From the NCBI GenBank assembly GCA_947568835.1, contig OX387609.1, forward strand, positions 13,447,708 through 13,511,707: a stretch of DNA of 64,000 bases, in the 5' to 3' direction. This DNA is from Protonemura montana (lineage: Eukaryota > Arthropoda > Insecta > Plecoptera > Nemouridae). This document shows positions 1-12,400 of this stretch, piece by piece. Positions within the stretch are counted from its first letter, which is position 1; each line of letters starts with the position of its first letter. The notes under the pieces were generated by a model. That model worked only from the letters and a program-made list of their open reading frames with translations, searched no databases and was not told the origin of the DNA. The translations under genes and the position numbers were made by a program.

Positions 1-2540
1 ACCTGCGGCTATCTCTTGGTTTGTAACCCAAAACCATTGGGTGGAGCGGTCTTGACAGAAATCATCTGGACCAGTATGTCATTATTATATGTATGTGAAA
101 ACTTGCATGCCTGGCCATGGCTAAAATAACTTTGTACTCGCAGAGCTACTTACAGTTGAGTAGGTAATAGGAGGCAAGAATGTAAAAAAAAACTAGATGC
201 ACACCGTCCTAATGCTATACCAAGACTCGCGAATTGGCGAGTCGTTAATTACCCTAGGTCGCCGATATAGTGCAAGCACTTAGAGTATGTCCGGCGGCCA
301 GCTCGTGTAAGAATTGCAATGCACGGTCCAACCACCTGACCAAGGTATGTAAAACATCGGCTAGACCGGTCGCAACCACGCCGCCGACGACACAGATCTG
401 CGCTCAAAAACTCACCTCAGCGTCGACGTGGAGTCTCGAATTTAATCCTCAAGTTAGGCGACCTCCGATATCCACGAGCACGAAAAACAAAACACACGCG
501 AGACGTGAGGGGTTGTACAAGAAGTCGGATCAACTTCCGGTTAACTGCAGGTTAACATTTCGGGTTGCAATGGTGACCGACAACACCGGAAGATCAAACG
601 CATGAGGACACAAACACTTGTTAACACACAGAATAAAGTTCAGTCAAAACAGGAACACTCCAAACAAGCGGTCTGTCAAAAATTTAAACAGCTGTTAATA
701 GGCTTCGTATCACTTCCACTTAACGTAACTTGATCGCACGCCGAAGCACAAATACTTGTCCACAGAAATACAAAAAAAACCCGCCAATTAACCGCACAAA
801 ATCACTGCAACTGACTTAAAATTATAACTCAGTTGTTCTTCAAGCTCAGCTTTACTCAAGACCGCACCGATTTATTAGAACCTCGTTTCGCCCCCGCAAG
901 TGGTCAGTTGGCCGTCAATGCATTCTCGGATCGGCGATCAGCTGGTCGGTACCGTAACCACTCGCTCGAACGTAGGTACGAGGGAGAGCACTAACCTCTC
1001 AACGTCTGCAGTTCCACTGACTTACTGCACCAGTGCCTGGCTAGCTAGCTGACTCGCGGAGTCAGTCCTCCCAAAACGCCTTCCCCCCTCCGTCCCCCCG
1101 TCGCCCGCTAGACACCCACTGCCGAGACCTACATAGAGACCAGTTTTTCCCTCTCCATCGCTGGTCGAGGCACGACTCACGATCGTAGACGAAGGCTAGA
1201 GAGTGGTCAACTGTCTTTAAAAGAACCTGCTACGGTATCAGCGCGGAAATAAACATGTTACACATCTTTCTTGGAGGCAAAATATTCAAATTCTAGACAA
1301 GATGGACATGTTTTACTGGTTGCTATTTCCTTTACTGGACCACATTTTTCCTCCATTGTACTGTAACCTGTATTATTCAACGAAACTGACAAATCTGGCT
1401 TGACATTAAAAGCCAAATTGAAAAGCAGTATGATACGAAAACTAGACGGTTACACTTAAAAACACCATTAATTGACATTCAAAAAAATGACCAACTGCCA
1501 TTTCTTGTTGGTACCAAGATGGTATCGGTGTTGTTCGACAGCAACTCTAGCACCATCAGGAAGCTTTCTACACGACGGTAATTGCTGCAAGACCGAAACG
1601 CCGTACGCCAGTCGACGTCGAAGAGAGACAGATCGCCAACCAGCAACCTAACGACGCATTGTCTGACGCCGGCTAGAAGCGATCGTCGACGATGCTGCAC
1701 TTTGCTGCTTAACGAACCGTCTAAACCGGGTTAAAAGTTTTGGTAATTGCCCTAACAACCGCTTGCTTTGGTTAAAGCCAGCTTCAAACAACAACAATGC
1801 AGAGCACATTCCGATGTTTACCTAACTGCAGTCAAATCGAGGTGGCCGGCCATTTTGCTCGGTTTCACGCACGAATCGAAGGAATTTGTTACGCGTGTTA
1901 ATACGTGTACGCGGGTGTGTAAATGGTGTTCGTGGAGTCGGAACCGATTTACCGAGATGCGGAGCGGCCGAGCGGTGAGCTATGCTGAACACATAGTGCT
2001 TTTCAAATAAATTAATTTAATATCACACTTGTAGAATTTCAACTTTGTTGCTAGATTGAAGAAATGTCATATCTCACTTTTTATGTCTTAATTATTTTTA
2101 AAATATACTCAGTGCAGTTCAGCATAAACAGGTTTATATGGTTAAGTCAGAGTCTAGGCGACAATTCTTAACGATCTACTGAGCAAACGAGCCGACATTT
2201 CAAGAATTTAATTGTGAGAGTTCAAAATACCTATAAATTAATATCAATCTTTGAGGTTAGCATCAATAAAGATACAAATAAACAGTATACATACATCAAA
2301 TACAAGGAATTTTTGCAAATAAACATAATGCAAACGTGCAACTCTCGGGAATACCGTATTCAGCTAAAAGCACCACAATATCAACTGCCATTAATGTCAG
2401 AATAAAAGAAGATCGGTTGATACTTATCATAGAAAAAGACATTAGAGCTGGGGCAACTAGCAGGAGCAACTCACTCCGAATTAACAGCTGGGGTACCTGA
2501 CGAAAATTCTGGTTGGGTAATAAAAGTAAGATTCAAATAT
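1..2540. other. Gene-poor stretch downstream of gene 1
   Basis: No coding exon could be supported here. Positions 840-1230 are rich in CpG and in C/T runs, like a promoter or 5' leader. On the minus strand a strong donor (GAG|gtgagt) sits at 416/415 after about 190 bases without a long reading frame, which could be a 5' untranslated exon of a gene continuing to the left. The short plus-strand frames at 270-605, 1768-2010 and 2214-2405 have no splice or composition support. Confidence 0.35.
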
Positions 2541-2547
2541 ATCCCCG

Positions 2548-3255
2548 TGGCCGGTCCTTGGTGCTGTTGGACAGGAGCAGCCAACACAGTGTGTCACAGT
2601 AACAAGGCTAAGCGGTGGCCGGTCCTTGGTGCTGTTGGACAGGAGCAGCCAACACAGTGTGTCAAAGTAACAAGGCTAAGCGGTGGCCGGTCCTTGGTGC
2701 TGTTGGACAGGAGCAGCCAACACAGTGTGTCAAAGGTACAAAGCTAAGCGGTGGCCGGTTCTTGGTGCTGTCGGACAGGAGCAGCCAACACAGTGTGTCA
2801 AAGGGACAAGGCTAAGCGGTGGCCGGTCCTTGGTGCTGTGGAACAGGAGCAGCCAACACAGTGTGTCAAAGTGACAAGGCTAAGCGGTGGCCGGTCCTTG
2901 GTGCTGTCGGACAGGAGCAGCCAACACAGTGAGTCAAAGTGACAAGGCTAAGCGGTGGCCGGTCCTTGGTGCTGTTGGACAGAAGCAGCCAACACAGTGT
3001 GTCAAAGTGACAAGGCTAAGCGGTGGCCGGTCCTTGGTGCTGTTGGACAGGAGCAGCTTACACAGTGTGTCAAAGGGACAAGGCTAAGCGGTGGCCGGTC
3101 CTTGGTGCTGTTGGACATGAGCAGCCAACACAGTGTGTCAAAGGGACAAGGCTAAGCGGTGGCCGGTCCTTGGTGCTGTTGGACAGGAGCAGGCAATACA
3201 ATGTGTCAAAGGTACAAAGCTAAGCGGTGGCTGGTCCTTGGTGCTGTTGAAAAGG
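2548..3255 (+). repeat. 68-bp minisatellite, copy A (about 10 units)
   Basis: Head-to-tail 68-bp units carrying GGTCCTTGGTGCTGTTGGAC and AACACAGTGTGTCAAAG. It lies downstream of gene 1's stop codon. The last unit breaks into non-array sequence containing GCCGGCACCGGGTT, which also occurs in the dispersed element at 23170. The 66-residue frames it produces are repeat artefacts. Confidence 0.95.
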
Positions 3256-3375
3256 ATCAGGTTGCGCCGGCACCGGGTTCACCCTCAGCTTCCTGCCAAT
3301 CCTGGAAAGCTTTATCACCAAGAAAGCAAAATATTGTTCGCATATAACATGGGAAAAAAAAGTTATTTCAACGCA

Positions 3376-3381
3376 TTTATT
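3376..3381 (-). terminator. Poly(A) signal of gene 1
   Basis: AATAAA on the minus strand, 65 bases past the stop codon of the seven-exon gene. It is the only canonical signal I noted close after that stop. Confidence 0.5.
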
Positions 3382-3445
3382 AAAGCTTCTTGTATAAAAT
3401 ATACAAATAAATAAAAACAAGTGCCAGCAAGTCTCCCCGCACCCA

Positions 3446-6400
3446 CTAGTCACTAGAATTTGCTAACTCTCCGACCCGCCGCTTGGGGTAAGTGACCGCG
3501 ATGTCCGACGACACCGCCACTGGCGGCCACACTAGGCACTCTTCGGCAGCCTCCGAGTCTTCCCAGTGGCGTGCGATCTGATTCAGTGGCTGAAGTCGCC
3601 GCCAGAGTTCGCCCACCTCGACTAGCTCGGCACGTAGTCGCGACTCTACGTAGACCACGTGACGCATCCACGTGGCAGCGCGCACACGCCGGTGCGCTTC
3701 CTGCAAAGCATGACGTCATTAGTGGTGTAAAATTGAATACATGGGTTGGGCTAGGCTGGGCTAGACTGTAGCAATGCAGGGGACAGTCCTTGAGCTGGTA
3801 TCTTCTCTCACAGGCTAGACTGTAGCAATGCAGGGGACAGTCCTTGTGCTGGTATCTTCTCTCATGGGCTAGACTGTAGCAATGCAGGGGACAGTCCTTG
3901 TGCTGGTATCTTCTCTCACAGGCTAGACTGTAGCAATGCAGGGGACAGTCCTTGTGCTGGTATTTACTCTCATGGGCTAGACTGTAGCAATGCAGGGGAC
4001 AGTCCTTGTGCTGGTATCTTCTCTCACAGGCTAGACTGTAGCAATGCTGGGGACAGTCCTTGTGCTGGTATCTTCTCTCATGGGCTAGACTGTAGCAATG
4101 CAGGAGACAGTCCTTGTGCTGGTATCTTCTCTCACAGGCTAGACTGTAGCAATGCTGGGGACAGTCCTTGAGCTGGTATCTTCTCTAACAGGCTAGACTG
4201 TAGCAATGCTGGGGACAGTCCTTGTGCTGGTATCTTCTCTCACGGGCTAGACTGTAGCAATGCAGGGGACAGTCCTTGTGCTGGTATCTTCTCTCAAGTG
4301 CTAGACTGTAGCAATGCAGGGGACAGTCTTTGTGCTGGTATCTCCTCTCACGGGCTAGACTGTAGCAATGCTGGGGACAGCCCCTGTGCTGGTATCTTCT
4401 CTCACGGGCTAGACTGTAGCAATGCAGGGACAGTCCTTGAGTCGGTATCTTCTCTCACGGGCTAGACTGTAGCAATGCAGGGACAGTCCTTGTGCTGGTA
4501 TCTTCTCTCACGGGCTAGACCGTAGCAATGCAGGGGACAGTCCTTGTGCTTGTTACTTGGGGTGGAAATTAAGACGTTTGTAAATTCCATCTGAGGTTCG
4601 TGAAATTTGAAAGAAAGGAAATTAAAATGTCCATTTGTTGTGTTAAGCTTCTGCCAATGGGACATCCGACAATCTAATGTATTCCCCCTTCACTTGTTTC
4701 ACACATTTGAGACCTGCCCTGTTGTCCTTTTGAGCTGATTTATTTTTGCTAAAAACAGCTAAAAACAGCTTGTCTTTTAAAGGTTCTTCATATACAAAGA
4801 ATACCAACATGTTCGACAGTCTTATAATCTTATTTATATTGTAAAACTTTTGACAAGATGTTAAAATTAACGTCCATTACATTTTTAATTACTTAATAGA
4901 AAACCATCTATTGATTGCCATGACAATATCAATAACCCTTACACTGGTAATAACGAACTGGTATTAAAACTTGTTCCAAGCCAAGCAACCATTACGCATG
5001 CCCGTACTAGACAATTTACTGCCAATTATTCGGTTGAATCTGTATGTTTGAAAAGTATTAACTTGATTGTACACGACTTAAACTTAGCCACAAAACAAAG
5101 ATTATCGTTTCTAAAGAAATTGGAAAGTACATATGTAAAGTACACGTGCATCATGCATTGAAACTATTCTCACACTGTTTGAAATCAGTCCCATCCAGGA
5201 GCTAAGTAATCGCTTCTTGCTAGAACGAGGGGGCGTAGCTAACCTAAACTAACCTAACCTGTCAATAAAATACAACGATATTTTCAAATAAAAGGAAAGC
5301 ACTTTAACAGCAGCTTCAGCGCCGGAAACAGCACAGACGGCCAATGACGGCAGCGGGGTCACAGGGCAGTGACAAGATAGTAAACTTGTTAATTCATATT
5401 ACTATCGGCACTAACTTCATTTCTAGCGGATACCTATCCAATACAGAGACGTGTGTGGAACAGTTTTCAGGTCCTTTCACCAGCCAATAAATATTCTATG
5501 CCGACCCCGTCGTTCCTAGGTGCTGTTGGACAGGAGCAGCCAACACAGTGTGTCAAAGTGACAAGGCTAAGCGGTGGCCGGTCCTTGGTGCTGTTGGACA
5601 AGAGCAGCCAACACAGTGTGTCAAAGTGACAAGACTAAGTGGTGGCCGGTCTTTGGTGCTGTTGGATAGGAGCAGCCAACACAGTGTATCAAAGGTACAA
5701 GGCTAAGCGGTGGTCGGTCCTTGGTGCTGTTGGACAGGAGCAGCCAACACAGTGTGTCAAAGGGACAAGGCTAAGCAGTGGCAGGTCCTTGGTGCTGTTG
5801 CACAGGAGCAGCCAACACAGTGTGTCAAAGTGACAAGGCTAAGCGGTGGTCGGTCCTTGGTGCTCTTGACAGGAGCAGCTAACACAGTTTGTCAAAGGTA
5901 CAAGGCTTAGCGGTGGCCGGTCCTTGGTGCTGTTGGACAGGAGCAGCCAACACAGTGTGTCAAAGGGACAAGGCTAAGCGGTGGTCGGTCCTTGGTGCTG
6001 TTGGACAGGAGCAGCGAACACAGTGTGTCAAAGGGACAAGGCTAAGTAGTGACCGGTCCTTGGTGCTGTTGGACAGGAGCAGCCAAGACAATGTGTTAAA
6101 GGGACGAGGCTAAGCGGTGGCCGGTCCTTGGTGCTGTTGGACAGGAGCAGCCAACACAGTGTGTCAAAGTGACAAGGCTAAGCGGTGGCCAGTCCTTGGT
6201 GCTGTTGGACAGGAGCAGCCGACACAGTGTGACAAAGGGACAAGGCTAAGCAGTGGCCGGTCCTTGGTGCTGTTGGACAGGAGCAGCCAACACAGTGTGT
6301 CAAAGAGGCAAGGCTAAGCGGTGGCCGGACCTCGGTGTTGTTGGACAGGAGGAGCCAACACAGTGTGTCAAAGTGACAAGGCTAAGCGGTGGCCGGTCCT

Positions 6401-9400
6401 TGGTTCTGTTGGACAGGAGCAGATTAAGCCGGCACCAGGTCCACCATTGGCTCTCTGCTAGGCTTGACTAGTTTACCTCGACTTTGTCTGCTCGTAACAT
6501 GGCGACCTGCGCCTGCAAAGCTGAGATCTGTCGCTGCGCGCGTTGGTATGACGTGCTGGTGTCTTCTTCGTCCAAGTCGCAGTTACGCCCTGCCCCGTTG
6601 ACCAAGCCACTCTTAGGCACTGCTTTATCGATCAAGCCGCCACTACGCCTTACTTCGTCGCTGTTCATGCTCGCTAAACGCCCTCCCTCGACGCTTCCAG
6701 GCATGGGATGCTTCGGCTGCTGGCAGAAAGTGTCATCTTGAGAGGCTTGTAGGGGGGTAAGCATGTCCCGGGTGTTGGGAGATGAGAAACATTCTGTCTT
6801 TTTAACTTAATTTGACGGATGACCATCGCGTTTTAAGCAAATGTGGATAAAAAACCAGTCTAAACTGGTTCCAGCTGCTCGTTCCGAACGGGCTGCTCCA
6901 CTTCAAACAATACAACGTGGTAAGAAAAACTATTTGAAATGGGTTTTGAATGCTAAGTAAAGGGCAACTAAATTTCCCGACGTTTCGTAACATGTACTAG
7001 TTACTTCTTCAAGGGTTAGAGCAGTCCTGACAATCAAAACCCATTTCAAATAGTTTTTCTTAAAACTAGTTCTAAGGATAAATCAAGTAGACATGAGTCT
7101 AAAAACCATCATAATGCAACGTGGTGTTTGTTGAAGGTAGATTTTAAGTATTTATCTTGTTCGATATTGCAGTTTCCTTATTTAATACACAAGGAGGAAA
7201 TCAAGCGAAGTTTTAAGAAAAAAGAACCCGCTTTCGAGGAAGAGTTTCTCTCGGCCAGGTATTCCACCTTACACACACCTGGACAGCCGGAGGGACCTCA
7301 TGACTGACAGCGACGCCATACAACGGCGCCAACACAGAGCTCGGCAGCGACGTCGTCGATTTGCAGGCGCGAGGCTGTACAGCGTCGGCAATGACGTCAT
7401 CGCTAGCTGCAAGCCAGAGAACCTCGATAGTGCGTTCGAGTGCGTGGCAGCTTAAGTGCGTCTAGTCGCGTTAGTGCGTCTTAGTTCCAGCTTTAATGTA
7501 TAATCAGGTATAATGGTCTGTAAAGTATTGTTAAGTCAAACAGGGGGGTCTCAGGTACCAATCAGCTTACATGTCGACCTCGTCAAATCAACCAACCGTC
7601 TTGTCCAGTGAATCTCACCCAGTTCCAAGGTCTCTTCTCGTCCCTCTTCCTTCATGACGCCGCACACCAAGTCTCCGCCTCCTTCCACATCGACGCCGTC
7701 CTCCGAGTCCACGAGCTCTTCCTCGTCAGACGAGTCGGCGACCTCGGTGTGTCCACTCTGCTCCGATTCGTTGACAATGTTCTCCAAATCACTTGCATCG
7801 CCATCCTCCAAATTGAAATCCTCCCTATCCTGGTCATCGTCCTCGCTATCCACGAAGCTGAAGACCCCGTCGTTGCTGCCCTGCGACGTCTTCGTGTCTT
7901 CGACGTCGTCCCCTGCGTCCTCGCTGCGATTAGTGTTGACTTCATCCTCCTCCGACTCCACACAGGCCGTGTTGACGTCGTCCTCCTCCGACTCCACACA
8001 GGCCGTGTCAACGCCGTCCTCCTGGGATCCTCCGTAAGTCGAGGTGACCTCATCTCGCCCCGACGCCGACCCCAAGTCATGATTGAAAGACGCCTCCGTT
8101 GACGTCGCTGCTGTGCGGTCCACGTCAAAGCTTCTGTCAGAACCGAGGAAAGCTGTTGTACGAATAGTGGGTCTCTTTTTGGTTCTCTCTTATGGTGAAT
8201 AACACGTGGGTCAACTTTAGGTCGCTGTATCTTATAGGGCTGTAAAGTGGGTCTCTTTTTGGTTCTCTCTTATGGTGAATAACACGTGGGTCAACTTTAG
8301 GTCGCTGTATCTTATAGGGCTGTAAAGTGGGTCTCTTTTTGGTTCTCTCTTATGGTGAATAACACGTGGGTCAACTTTAGGTCGCTGTATCTTATAGGGC
8401 TGTAAAGTGGGTCTCTTTTTAGTTCTCTCTTATGGTGAATAACACGTGGGTCAACTTTAGGTCACTGTATCTTATAGGGCTGTAAAGTGGGTCTCTTTTT
8501 GGTTCTCTCTTATGGTGAATAACACGTGGGTCAACTTTAGGTCGCTGTATCTTATAGGGCTGTAAAGTGGGTCTCTTTTTGGTTCTCTCTTATGGTGAAT
8601 AACACGTGGGTCAACTTTAGGTCACTGCATCTCATAGGGCTGTAAAGTGGGTCTCTTTTTGGTTCTCTCTTATGGTGAATAACATGTGGGTCAACTTTAG
8701 GTCGCTGTATCTTATAGGGCTGTAAAGTGGGTCTCTTTTTGGTTCTCTCTTATGGTGAATAACACGTGGGTCAACTTTAGGTCGCTGTATCTTATAGGGC
8801 TGTAAAGTGGGTCTCTTTTTGGTTCTCTCTTATGGTGAATAACACGTGGGTCATTTTTAGGTCACTGTATCTTATAGGACTGTAAAGTGGGTCTCTTTTT
8901 GGTTCTCTCTTATGGTGAATAACACGTGGGTCAACTTTAGGTCGCTGCATCTTATAGGGCTGTAAAGTGGGTCTCTTTTTGGTTCTCTCTTATGGTGGAT
9001 AACACGTGAGTCAACTTTAGGTCGCTGTATCTTATAGGGCTGTAAAGTGGGTCTCTTTTTGGTTCTCTCTTATGATGAATAACACGTGGGTCAACTTTAG
9101 GTCACTGTATCTTATAGGGCTGTAAAGTGGGTCTCTTTCTGGTTCTCTATTATGGTGAATAACACGTGGGTCAACTTTAGGTCGCTGTATCTTATAGGGC
9201 TGTAAAGTGGGTCTCTTTTTGGTTCTCTCTTATGGTGAATAACACGTGGGTCAACTTAAGGTTGCTGTATCTTATAGGGCTGTAAAGTGGGTCTCTTTTT
9301 GGTTCTCTCTTATGGTGAATAACACGTGGGTCAACTTTAGGTCACTGTATCTTATAGGGCTGTAAAGTGGGTCTCTTTTTGGTTCTCTCTTATGGTGAAT

Positions 9401-12400
9401 AACACGTGGGTCAACTTTAGGTCTCTGTATCTTATAGGGCTGTAAAGTGGGTCTCTTTTTGGTTCTCTCTTATGGTGAATAACACGTGGGTCAACTTTAG
9501 GTCGCTGCATCTTATAGGGCTGTAAAGTGGGTCTCTTTTTGGTTCTCTCTTATGGTGAATAACACGTGGGTCAACTTTAGGTCGCTGCATCTTATAGGGC
9601 TGTAAAGTGGGTCTCTTTTTGGTTCTCTCTTATGGTGAATAACACGTGGGTCAACTTTAGGTCACTGTATCTTATAGGGCTGTAAAGTGGGTCTCTTTTT
9701 GGTTCTCTCTTATGGTGAATAACACGTGGGTCAACTTTAGGTCGCTGTATCTTATAGGGCTGTAAAGTGGGTCTCTTTTTGGTTCTCTCTTATGGTGAAT
9801 AACACGTGGGTCAACTTTAGGTCGCTGTATCTTATAGGGCTGTAAAGTGGGTCTCTTTTTGGTTCTCTCTTATGGTGAATAACACGTGGGTCAACTTTAG
9901 GTCACTGTATCTTATAGGGCTGTAAATAGGGTCTTACGTCTGCGAATCCTGCCTTGTGTCCAAGTCGAGGTCAGCCGACGCCTGCGAAGTTCGAGCGAAG
10001 GCGTCGAAGTCGTCGAACGTGACCGTGCGGTACGGGTCCAAGACGTCGTCGCCGTCCCGACGCCGTGAAGACGCGTCGTACGTGGCTAGAGTGTCGTCTA
10101 CGTCTGTCGAGTCGCATTCTCCTGTGCCGTCAGAACAGCTGTCGACAGCTTCCTGGTCCCCAGCTGTGTTGGTGCTTGGAACCTGGATAATAATAATAAT
10201 AATAATAATAATAATTGTTTATTGTCAGCGAGATCAAGCCTTGATTTACAGACATTGAGTTTAAATTACAAATATTATCTATTACATTTTTGGTAAATCT
10301 CGTCGAGACTGTAACAACATCCCTCTTGCAGAAAAGATTCCAGTTTAGCGTTAAAACTTATTTACTGGCGGTCTTGATTTGTATGGGTAGAGCGTTATAA
10401 CGGTTGCTATATCGGTTGTCATAGAGACACTTTGAAGCCACTTCCGCCATCTTGAGATTCTCTGGTTTTAACTTCTTTCATAAAGCCCGAGCTATGCTAA
10501 TTTTATCTAAGATAATTTTTACCACTTTTAATGGCCAAAATTTTCGAAAATCGTGTTTAAAAAAACTCTAAAATTAGAATTTAAATCGCAGAAACTTCTT
10601 GCTAATTTTGCTCCCAGCTAATCAAATTAAATATCATAAAAAAAACTATTATATAACTGGGTTTGATAATGCTAAGCAAAGATTACCTTTAATCAAATAA
10701 CAGGCATGAGTTGAACTAAACATTGCAAAACCAGGTGTAAATAGCTTTTGTGCAAAGTTTAGATAAAGTGCAAATAAGTGCAAATAAAGTGCAAATAAGT
10801 TTAAGACCCTTCATGTTAAGACGGTTGTATTACCTCTACCCCCTGCACATGATCTTCCCCTCCCTCGGCCGGGTACCCCCTCTCCACCTCCTCTTCATAT
10901 CTTAGCTCAACGACGCTTTGTCTCCCTGACAAGGTCGGCATCTCAAGCTCATCTTCAATGAAAGTACTTGTCATGATCGCTTCAGTCCGGCACAACGCCC
11001 CTGTCTTGGGTCGGGGTCGCCGTTGTCGTCCCTCAGGACCCATGTCCACCGAGAACTCGATGTGACGGTGGTAGATCTTCTCCAGAGTCTGCTCGTGTTC
11101 GTATCTTCGGAGGAACAGAATGAGAAAAGTTTGCATCAAATCTCTAAGTGGCAGGACTTAATCTGTAGCCCATGTTTATGATGGTCACTCATCCAATACT
11201 TGACCCAGCGCAGTATTGCTAAACTTTCATCCCTCCAACCTCTCTCCGGAACAGAACTGGTCATGTGTATAATGGTCACCCATCCAATACCTGACCCAGC
11301 GCAGTATTGCTAAACTTTCATCCCTCCAACCTCTCTCCGGAACAGAACTGGTCATGTGTATAATGGTCACCCATCCAATACCTGACCCAGCGCAGTATTG
11401 CTAAACTTTCATCCCTCTAACATCTCTCCGGAACAGAACTGGTCATGTGTATGATGGTCACGTGTATGATGGTCACGTTTATGATGGTCATGTGTATAAT
11501 GGTCATGTGTATGATGGTCACGTGTATGATGGTCACGTGTATGATGGTCACGTGTATGAGGGTCACGTGTATGATGGTCACGTGTATGACGGTCACGTGT
11601 ATGATGGTAACGTGTATGACGGTCATGTGTATGATGGTCATGTGTATGATGGTAACGTGTATGATGGTCATGTGTATGATGGTCATGTGTATGATGGTCA
11701 AGTGTATGATGGTCACATGTATGATGGTCACGTGTATGACGGTCATGTGTATGATGGTCATATCCACTGGAATTGAATTCTACATCTTTAAGTAGCAAAT
11801 GTTTTACTCTCTACATTAAGTCTTACTTCCGGTTGAGCTCGTCGATGAGCTCCTGATACTTCTGATAAGGGTTGACTCTGGCTGGAGTACTGGTCGGGAT
11901 CTCAACTTCTTCCGCCGCGTAGATCTCCTTTAACTCCGGCTGCTCAAGAGATTCACGTTTTAACTGGATCGACGACTTGCTGGCTTTCTTGCCTTTTAAC
12001 CTCTTTTTAGGGTCAAGCGACTCGGTCTTTCGGGGCTTGGTCGATTCTCTACGGGAAAACATAAGATAAATGGACAAGGATATGACATGGACTCATTGAA
12101 TGGTTTGCTAAACCATGTCTTGAGCTGGACAACATCATAAACTGCAAGCTTTGTTTGGCAAGCCATGTCTTAAACTGGACTACAGCATGGACTGCAAGCT
12201 TTGTTTGGCAAGCCATGTCTTGAGCTGGACAACAGCATGGACTGCAAGCTTTGTTTGGCAAGCCATGTCTTGAGCTGGACAACATCATAAACTGCAAGCT
12301 TTGTTTGGCAAGCCATGTCTTGAGCTGGACAACAGCACATGGAGTGCAAGCTTTGTTTGGCAAGCCATGTCTTGAGCTAGACAACATTATGGACTGCAAG

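Noticed and set aside
2547..3255. Repeated 63-66-residue frames beginning MAGPWCCWTGAANT
   Set aside because: They appear once per 68-bp unit on either strand depending on array orientation; pure repeat effect.
7608..8102. Plus-strand frames of 127-164 residues opposite gene 1 exon 5
   Set aside because: Mirror frames of the acidic coding exon on the minus strand, which has matching splice sites and phase.
11409..11798. His/Thr/Asp-rich and Met/Cys-rich frames on both strands
   Set aside because: Both come from the 15-bp array, inside intron 2 of gene 1.
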